19,032 nt of DNA from UBA11386 sp035286785 (lineage in GTDB: Bacteria > Planctomycetota > Planctomycetia > Pirellulales > Thermoguttaceae), in the NCBI GenBank assembly GCA_035286785.1, contig DATECS010000299.1:1-19032 (forward strand). The letters are read 5' to 3'. Under the pieces are notes generated by a model. The model worked only from the letters and a program-made list of their open reading frames with translations. It was not told the DNA's origin and did not search any database. Shown one piece after another: positions 14,165 to 19,032 of the stretch; positions within the stretch are counted from its first letter, which is position 1; every line of letters begins with the position of its first letter. A program made the position numbers and the translations under genes.

Positions 14165-14205
14165 GACATACTGCCCCGTAAAGGGGATCATTTCCAGGGC
14201 CGGCC

Positions 14206-14231
14206 GGAACTTTCCCACTCTCCCGAGCGTC
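14206..14231 (+). promoter_or_regulatory. ECF-type promoter, probably autoregulatory
   Basis: GGAACTTT (14206-14213) and CGTC (14228-14231) are the -35 and -10 types recognised by ECF sigma factors; 17 bp separate GGAAC and CGTC. It lies 18 bp before the sigma start, as expected for an ECF sigma that transcribes its own operon. A sigma70-like alternative (TTGACA 14163, GATCAT 14186) lies just upstream. Confidence 0.5.
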
Positions 14232-14249
14232 TCAAGAAACGGACCTGCT

Positions 14250-14810
14250 TTGAGCGACGACACGTCCTTGATCGAAGCGACCTTGCGAGGCGAATCCGCC
14301 GCTTTTGGACGGCTCGTCCAGAAGTACCAGGATCGCCTCTATAATACGCTCGTCCACCTGACCGGCAACGCCGAGGACGCCGCCGACCTGGCCCAGGAAG
14401 CGTTCGTCCAGGCCTTCGTCAAACTGGACACGTTCCGTCGCTCAAGCACGTTTTACACCTGGTTGTATCGGATTGCCTTCAACCAGACGGCCAGCTATTA
14501 CCGACGAACGAAAACGACGGCCTCGCTCGACGCCGCGCGGGAAACCTCGGGCCGCGAGCCGGTCGATATGAATCCCGGCCCGCATGAACAACTTGAACAA
14601 CAAGAGAATCGGGCCCAAGTGCGCGAGGCTCTCGCCCGGCTGAGCGACGAACACCGCGCGGTGCTCGTTCTCCGGGAGATCGAGGGCTGCGACTACGAAA
14701 CCATCGCCGGCATGTTGGACGTGCCGGTGGGCACCGTACGGAGCCGCCTGTTTCGCGCGCGAGCCCAGATGCACGACGAACTCAAGGAAATCCTGACGGC
14801 CGACCCATGA
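14250..14810 (+). CDS. ECF-family RNA polymerase sigma factor, 186 aa
   Basis: This extracytoplasmic-function sigma factor directs RNA polymerase to a stress regulon. Region 2 (YQDRLYNTLVHLTGNAEDAA to TFYTWLYRIAFN) and region 4 (LSDEHRAVLVLREIEGCDYE to VPVGTVRSRLFRARAQM) are both complete, joined by a short linker, with no region 3. The start is probably TTG at 14250 (LSDDTSLIEATL), since upstream in-frame codons belong to the promoter; no ATG is available near the domain. The ribosome binding site is weak. The gene is followed by its likely anti-sigma partner after a repeat-filled gap of 106 bp. Confidence 0.92.
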   Translation: MSDDTSLIEATLRGESAAFGRLVQKYQDRLYNTLVHLTGNAEDAADLAQEAFVQAFVKLDTFRRSSTFYTWLYRIAFNQTASYYRRTKTTASLDAARETSGREPVDMNPGPHEQLEQQENRAQVREALARLSDEHRAVLVLREIEGCDYETIAGMLDVPVGTVRSRLFRARAQMHDELKEILTADP

Positions 14811-14814
14811 AAAA

Positions 14815-14887
14815 CCGAGCCGCGCTCCGTGAGGAAGCGGCTGAATGCCTACCGAGATGCAACCGCTTCCTTACGGTCGCGGCTCGG
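14815..14887. repeat. Family E repeat between the sigma and anti-sigma genes
   Basis: Imperfect inverted arms at 14815-14840 and 14863-14887 share the sequence CCGCTTCC and TCGCGGCTCGG with the folK copy. It lies inside an operon, so its transcript would form a hairpin between the two coding regions and could change their relative amounts. Confidence 0.8.
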
Positions 14888-14916
14888 TAAAATCGAGAAT
14901 AGCCGCGAGTGACGCC

Positions 14917-16779
14917 ATGAACGAACCCCTGCACGACGAATGGTTGAGCGCTTACCTCGACGACGAATTGTCGGCCGAGGAGCGTGCGCGCGTCGAGCAG
15001 TGGTTGACCGACGATCCGGCGGCCCGGCGGCGGCTCGACGAACTTCGAGCCGTCGGCGCGAGTCTGAAGAGCCTGCCCGCCTATCGGCTCGACGAAGACC
15101 TCAGCGACCGAGTGCTCCGCGCGGCCGAGCGTCGCATCCTGGCCGAGCCGACCGCGCCGACCGACGTGCCGCGTCCGGCCGAGCCGCTTGCGCCGCGAGG
15201 AATCGCGCGGCGGCTGTTGAATCCTCGGGGCCTCGCCTGGGCGGGCCTGGCCGCGGCCGTGGCCCTATTGCTGTACGTCATGCCGTTCGAGCCGTCGGAC
15301 GAGAATCACAATTTGGCTTTGCTACCCGACGAAGCCGTCTCGGAAAAAGCCGCGACGGCGCCGGCCGCCCCGGACAAAGACGCGGACAAAAAATCATCGT
15401 CCGAGGTCTCGTCTGAACCCGCGTTCAAAGCCGCCCCCTCGTCGTCCGCCGACGGCCGACCGGTCGCCCCGGAATCAGACGCCGCGCGACAAACGCTCAA
15501 CAACGTGACCGAACCCAAGGTCGCGCTCAAGACGCCGTCGTCGCACGGCCGAGCCATGTCGAAAATGGCCGCCGCGCCCAAACCGGCCGAAACGCCCGCG
15601 AAGCGATACCTCGGCAAGGCCGCGCCTCCACAAAAAACCGGGCAGCCCACGTTCTTGGATTACGGCAAGTCGCGTTCCGATGTTGCCGCCGGCACGCCCG
15701 TCCAGCGGGCCTTGACGAATCAGGCGAACTTGCTGGTCGTCAATTGCACGCTCTCGCCCGAGGCAATCCAAAACCGGGCGTTCACCCAAGCGCTCGGCAT
15801 GAACCGGATCGACGTGGTTTCCATTCCGTCGGGCCAGCGGCGTCTGGCCGAGCAAGTGGCCGTCCAGAACGCCCGGCTCGTTCCCGGCGCCGGCCGGCAA
15901 TCGCTCCGCGTCGAAGAGACCCGCGGCCGTGGGCTCGCGACGGAGGAAAAGGTTGAGGGAGAGGATGACGCTTTCGCCCCGCGACGCACGGCCGGCGAGA
16001 CAAAATCGAGCGAGGAAAAACTCGGCGAATCGCTCGAATCGAATTTGCTGAAACCTTCCCCGGACTCTCGTCCCGCCTTGAACGAGCAGATCGCGGGCAA
16101 TGAGGCCGAAGTGATTCTCGTGGAAGGCGACCCGGAACAAATCGCGGCCACGCTCTCGTCGCTTGCGCGGCGAAAAGACATGACGCTTTCGATCGCGCCG
16201 CAACAGGCCGGTTTGCGGCAATCCATTCAAGGCAACATCGCCGGCCCCGGCAACGCCGGCGACGCGATCAACAAAGAAACGTTGAATCGCTGGCTGAAAG
16301 AACGAAACCTCGCCCAGACGCCTTCCGGCCTCATTGAGAATGCGCCGACCGGGCAGCAGACGGACGGCGAGGAATTGAATCAACAACCCGGGGAAGACGG
16401 ACGGCAAATCGCCCGGCAACGCGGCGAGTCACGGTCTGAACTGCCACGCGGCACGGCTCAACGTCTCGCCCGAGTCGCGCTGGACGAACCGCCCGCGCCC
16501 GCCGCAATGCCTTCAGCGACGGCGCCATCGAGTCTCGGCTATTCTCCCGCAACGAACCAATGGGCCGCGCCGCCCGCGGCCGTGCAACAAGCGCCGGTGC
16601 AACGCGAAGCGACGCAAGACTGGCTTGACGCGACGCGCGATCAGCGCCAACTATCGCGGCTTCAAGTCCTTTTCGTTCTCCAGACGGCGCCCACCGAGCA
16701 ACCGCCCGGCGCCGCGGAGGCCGCCCAACCGAAAGCCGACCAACCACCGGCCGCCCCCGCCAAGCAGCCCACCCCGTAG
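14917..16779 (+). CDS. Membrane anti-sigma factor with large periplasmic region, 620 aa
   Basis: This probably sequesters the adjacent ECF sigma at the membrane and releases it on an envelope signal. Residues 1-75 look like a cytoplasmic anti-sigma domain (YLDDELSAEERARVEQWLTD), but with no HxxxCxxC zinc motif. A single membrane helix follows at about 106-122 (GLAWAGLAAAVALLLYVMPF). The remaining 500 residues are outside the membrane, mostly low-complexity Ala, Pro, Gln and Glu, with ordered islands at 270-300 (LLVVNCTLSPEAIQNRAF), about 396-425 (EVILVEGDPEQIAATLSS) and near the end (LQVLFVLQ). These could be strands of one domain split by disordered inserts. The ATG at 14917 was chosen over 14845, which lies in the family E repeat. 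The stop TAG is contributed by the family B repeat. Confidence 0.82.
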   Translation: MNEPLHDEWLSAYLDDELSAEERARVEQWLTDDPAARRRLDELRAVGASLKSLPAYRLDEDLSDRVLRAAERRILAEPTAPTDVPRPAEPLAPRGIARRLLNPRGLAWAGLAAAVALLLYVMPFEPSDENHNLALLPDEAVSEKAATAPAAPDKDADKKSSSEVSSEPAFKAAPSSSADGRPVAPESDAARQTLNNVTEPKVALKTPSSHGRAMSKMAAAPKPAETPAKRYLGKAAPPQKTGQPTFLDYGKSRSDVAAGTPVQRALTNQANLLVVNCTLSPEAIQNRAFTQALGMNRIDVVSIPSGQRRLAEQVAVQNARLVPGAGRQSLRVEETRGRGLATEEKVEGEDDAFAPRRTAGETKSSEEKLGESLESNLLKPSPDSRPALNEQIAGNEAEVILVEGDPEQIAATLSSLARRKDMTLSIAPQQAGLRQSIQGNIAGPGNAGDAINKETLNRWLKERNLAQTPSGLIENAPTGQQTDGEELNQQPGEDGRQIARQRGESRSELPRGTAQRLARVALDEPPAPAAMPSATAPSSLGYSPATNQWAAPPAAVQQAPVQREATQDWLDATRDQRQLSRLQVLFVLQTAPTEQPPGAAEAAQPKADQPPAAPAKQPTP

Positions 16780-16897
16780 GTCAGGCTGTGCCTGACATAG
16801 TTGACCGTCATTGCTCGATTTTGTCAGCCGTAGGTCAGGCTGTGCCTGACAACCCAAGGTAAGACTCTTTTTTATTGTCAGGCACAGCCTGACCTAC
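16776..16897. repeat. Family B repeat cluster after the anti-sigma gene
   Basis: Two direct copies of GTAGGTCAGGCTGTGCCTGA (16776-16796 and 16830-16850) and one inverted copy (16877-16897) follow each other. The first supplies the TAG stop of the anti-sigma gene. The rest of the gap to 17168 holds a possible promoter and one further repeat unit. Confidence 0.85.
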
Positions 16898-17050
16898 GGG
16901 ATTCGCGGCAATCGACAAGTTTTCCCCAGTCGTCCCGCGCGGCGAGTTTCTTTCGATCGGCACGACGCACGCAAACGGCCCGAAAAACGGCCCGTTTACA
17001 CGCGGCGTGTCTCTTTTCGATGCGCCGGCCGTGGCCGCTCGTTCAGCTCC

Positions 17051-17059
17051 TGATAAAAT
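17051..17059 (+). promoter_or_regulatory. Possible extended -10 promoter
   Basis: TGATAAAAT is an extended -10 element (TG, one base, TAAAAT) without a clear -35 box. It would give a leader of about 100 nt to the following gene. Confidence 0.35.
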
Positions 17060-17081
17060 GAGACCCGACTTTCCGTATCCC

Positions 17082-17110
17082 CCGTGTTCTCCGTGCCCGC
17101 GTGGTGAAAA
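17082..17110. repeat. Single intergenic repeat unit (CCGTGTTCTCCGTGCCCGCG type)
   Basis: The unit is one arm only, ending in GTGGTGAAAA. I recognise the motif from intergenic sequence of related bacteria, but no second copy is in the window. It produces a false N-terminal extension (PPCSPCPRGE) of the next gene. Confidence 0.35.
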
Positions 17111-17168
17111 ATCTCAGCCAAGAATCAACGAGAACCAATCCGTGGACAAACCCTTTGACGTGTCCGGC

Positions 17169-18002
17169 ATGAAGCAAGAATCCCCCGCAACACCCTTGGA
17201 TCCGACCGACGTCGCCGACTCGTGCGTCGAGAAAACGTCGCAAGAATACGTCGCCTCGTGGAACCACCTGGTCAGCACGACCAATTGGGAAAAAGGCCGC
17301 ATCATCAGCGAATGGCGCGAATCCTTGCGCGCGGTTGACGCGGCCCCGTCGAGCTACGCCGACGAGGCGTGGAGCCGCCGGGTGGGCAACGTCACCCCGC
17401 AGCACGTCGGCCGGCTTCGCCGCGTCTGGCGTCGATTCCACAAAACGAGCGAGCAGTACCGGGGGCTTTATTGGAGTCATTTTCAGGCCGTCCTCGATTG
17501 GGACGACGCCGAAATGTGGCTCGAAGGCGCCGTGCAAAGCGGCTGGTCCGTCGCCGTCATGCGGCAGAACCGCTGGGAAGCGCTCGGCGCTCCAGCCGAC
17601 CAGAAGCCACGCGACGAAGACGTTATTCTTTCCGAACTGGACGAAGACGTCTCGGCGGCCGACGACGCTCCGTCGCGAGTCGCCGATGGGGAGCCAGTCG
17701 CCGTCCAAGGATTCGACGAGAAGGATGGCGACGATGCGAGTGACGATGCGCCGTTCGATACGTCCGACGCGATCGACGCTCCTAACTCGGAATCATACGA
17801 TGCCGACGCTTCGCCGGTCGAACCGGTCCGCCCGTTCGAGGATCTCGCCACGCTGCCCGCCGATCTGCACGAGGCGTTCGAGGCGATGAAACTGGCCGTC
17901 CTGAACCACAAGCTGGCCGGCTGGCGGGACGTTCGCCGCGAGGACGTGGTGGCCGCCCTGCGGGCCCTGGAACAACTGGCCCTCGCTCCGTCGGAAGATT
18001 GA
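17169..18002 (+). CDS. Unrecognised protein with acidic linker, 277 aa
   Basis: Residues about 25-140 are an ordered helical domain, rich in Trp and Arg, with a motif GLYWSHFQAVLDWDDAEMWL leading to GWSVAVMRQNRW (125-136). The pattern weakly recalls the DUF1016/YhcG N-terminal domain of DNA-associated proteins (SHY..LL.. and WSVRxLxRQ), which would suggest a nucleic-acid role; this is a guess. Residues 148-220 are an Asp- and Ser-rich disordered linker. The last 55 residues are helical (DLHEAFEAMKLAVLNHKLAG). The start is uncertain: ATG 17169 or GTG 17142, neither with a good ribosome binding site. The frame is open to 17007, but that part includes a repeat. It stands alone between two repeat-filled gaps. 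Confidence 0.72.
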   Translation: MKQESPATPLDPTDVADSCVEKTSQEYVASWNHLVSTTNWEKGRIISEWRESLRAVDAAPSSYADEAWSRRVGNVTPQHVGRLRRVWRRFHKTSEQYRGLYWSHFQAVLDWDDAEMWLEGAVQSGWSVAVMRQNRWEALGAPADQKPRDEDVILSELDEDVSAADDAPSRVADGEPVAVQGFDEKDGDDASDDAPFDTSDAIDAPNSESYDADASPVEPVRPFEDLATLPADLHEAFEAMKLAVLNHKLAGWRDVRREDVVAALRALEQLALAPSED

Positions 18003-18005
18003 CCC

Positions 18006-18031
18006 GTATTCATCTCGCTCCGCGAGATGTC
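18006..18031. repeat. Short hairpin repeat (family I, copy 2)
   Basis: ATCTCG-CTCCG-CGAGAT (18012-18028) lies just after the stop of the preceding gene, and closely matches the 8789-8815 unit in sequence and in position relative to a stop codon. Confidence 0.5.
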
Positions 18032-18069
18032 TCCATGGCGCATTCCATGCGGGGAATGGCGTGGCCATT

Positions 18070-18145
18070 TACCGAGCCGCGACCGTTAGGGAGCGATTGA
18101 ACACCGATCGAGCCGTGACCGCTCCCTTACGGTCGCGGCTCGGTA
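18070..18145. repeat. Family E repeat, copy 3
   Basis: Arms at 18070-18095 and 18120-18145 are inverse apart from one mismatch (TACCGAGCCGCGACCGTTAG begins the left arm). The rest of the gap 18003-18395 holds the family I hairpin, a promoter, and sequence in which I see nothing. Confidence 0.85.
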
Positions 18146-18267
18146 TTTTCGTCGCTCGGGACGACGGTCGTAACGATTATCCCACGCCACTGGCCCGCCG
18201 ATTCCGGGTGAAACCGAGTCCTGCCCGGCCTTGTGCAAGAACAACCCTTTTGAGGGGCATCGCTTCC

Positions 18268-18297
18268 TTGACGGTGCCGCTAAAGCACGACTATACT
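18268..18297 (+). promoter_or_regulatory. Sigma70-like promoter of the secreted-protein gene
   Basis: TTGACG (18268-18273), 18 bp, then TATACT (18292-18297). The leader to the ATG at 18396 is about 90 nt. A TATCTAGATA palindrome overlaps the end of the -10 box and might be an operator. Confidence 0.55.
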
Positions 18298-18395
18298 ATC
18301 TAGATACCCTAGATATTCGGGAATAATACGATGGGCGCTGCCGTCGGGCCGCTCGGGTAGCCCGGCGTTGAAAAAACCACAAAGAGAGTCGCTCG

Positions 18396-19032
18396 ATGAA
18401 TCGTCTCGCGCAGGGATTTCGTTGTTTGCTCGCCTCGGCGCTCGTGCTCTTCGTCGCCGCGCTGGCCTCGGGCCAGCAGCCGTCGGCTTCGGAGTCCAAG
18501 AAGCCGTATCGGCTTCCCGTCCAAGGCGTCATGGAAGGCGCGACGGCCCATCCCCGGGCCGACGAATCGGTCAGCCGTCACAACGTCGTCGAACTCCTGG
18601 CGGTCGACGGCGGCTTCGATTGGGCCAAGAACGCCACGTTCCGCCGCGACGTCTGGAACCTGAAATTCGAGTACAAACCGCTGCGCATGGTTTGGATCGA
18701 CATGCCGCAACCCAGCGGCAAGCTCCAGCGCAAGGCGGTTTACTATCTCGTCTACAGCGTGACCAACGTACCGGTGGCCGATCAGAAAACCGATCCGCCC
18801 CGTTACGGTTGGATGCACCCGGTGCAGGACGAGGAAGACCAATACCGCCACAAGATCGAATACCAGGATCGGCCCATCCGTTTCGTGCCCGAGTTCCTGC
18901 TGGAAAGCCCCGAGTACGGCAAGGCCTATTCCGACCGGATGATTCCCTTGGCGATGGCGGCGATCCGCCAGCGCGAGGACCGCGTCCCGCCCGCCTGGGC
19001 CGCCGGCAAGGACAAAACGACCCGCCGCGAGC
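18396..19032 (+). CDS. Secreted protein of unknown function (5' part, cut by window end)
   Basis: The frame runs open from ATG 18396 to the end of the window (212 codons). An AGAGAG purine tract precedes the ATG. Residues 1-27 are a signal peptide: MNRLAQGFR, then a hydrophobic core LLASALVLFVAALA, and a likely cleavage after ASG. The mature part starts with a short Ser-rich stretch and is then rich in Trp, Tyr and Arg, with a strand-like segment RKAVYYLVYSVTNVPV (about 110-125) that resembles an Ig-like or adhesion-type beta-strand, followed by a basic, Asp-rich region. I do not recognise the family. Proteins of this style, exported and without known domains, are frequent in planctomycetes. 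Confidence 0.8.
   Translation, partial: MNRLAQGFRCLLASALVLFVAALASGQQPSASESKKPYRLPVQGVMEGATAHPRADESVSRHNVVELLAVDGGFDWAKNATFRRDVWNLKFEYKPLRMVWIDMPQPSGKLQRKAVYYLVYSVTNVPVADQKTDPPRYGWMHPVQDEEDQYRHKIEYQDRPIRFVPEFLLESPEYGKAYSDRMIPLAMAAIRQREDRVPPAWAAGKDKTTRRE

Noticed and set aside
14845..14916. 24-residue N-terminal extension of the anti-sigma factor
   Set aside because: It is encoded by the family E repeat; the natural start is ATG 14917.
18061..18303. Small 80-aa plus-strand frame before the last gene
   Set aside because: It reads through the family E repeat and the promoter; no ribosome binding site and no recognisable product.

Overview
The window looks like chromosomal DNA from a planctomycete, probably of the Pirellulales type. 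This is inferred from its GC-rich coding style, an unusual folK fused to a kinase-like domain, an Lgt with an inserted PDZ-like segment, a planctomycete-style ECF sigma/anti-sigma pair, and intergenic gaps filled with many families of short palindromic repeats. No rRNA, tRNA, transposase or CRISPR array was seen.

Layout. (1) 1-2434: the tail of an unrecognised gene, an unrecognised 281-aa gene, an XRE-type repressor-like gene on the minus strand, and a divergent 91-aa gene. The last two are driven by back-to-back sigma70-like promoters whose -10 boxes overlap. (2) 2435-6513, minus strand: dprA, then a translationally coupled ABC-2 exporter pair (ATPase, permease), then a second, degraded 3' end of dprA. 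The exporter pair is therefore bracketed by two direct copies of the dprA C-terminal coding region. (3) 6514-8786, plus strand: gap (GAPDH) with a good promoter and ribosome binding site, then a class I glutamine amidotransferase. (4) 8787-9451: a gene-free stretch with a candidate promoter and terminator that could bound an RNA. (5) 9452-12749, plus strand: folK (HPPK plus a decayed deoxynucleoside-kinase-like domain), panC and lgt. (6) 13010-14002, minus strand: a short MgtE-family transporter. (7) 14250-16779, plus strand: an ECF sigma factor and its membrane anti-sigma factor, with an ECF-type promoter upstream that suggests autoregulation. (8) 16780-19032: an unrecognised acidic-linker protein and the start of a secreted protein cut by the window end.

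The strongest theme is the repeats. I count about ten distinct families: palindromes, hairpins, and paired inverted arms. They occupy most intergenic gaps longer than about 85 bp. One sits in frame inside folK, one is nested in another, and others supply C-terminal residues or stop codons. Several long open frames are long only because they read through a repeat, so starts were moved downstream to the first start that begins the recognisable family sequence.

The folK-panC-lgt group joins folate and pantothenate synthesis with lipoprotein maturation. The spacing (91 bp with a repeat between folK and panC, 9 bp between panC and lgt) suggests that panC and lgt at least share a transcript. The window holds ordinary housekeeping genes with unusual architectures and a heavy load of small mobile-looking repeats. 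No complete new defence or biosynthetic system was identified.
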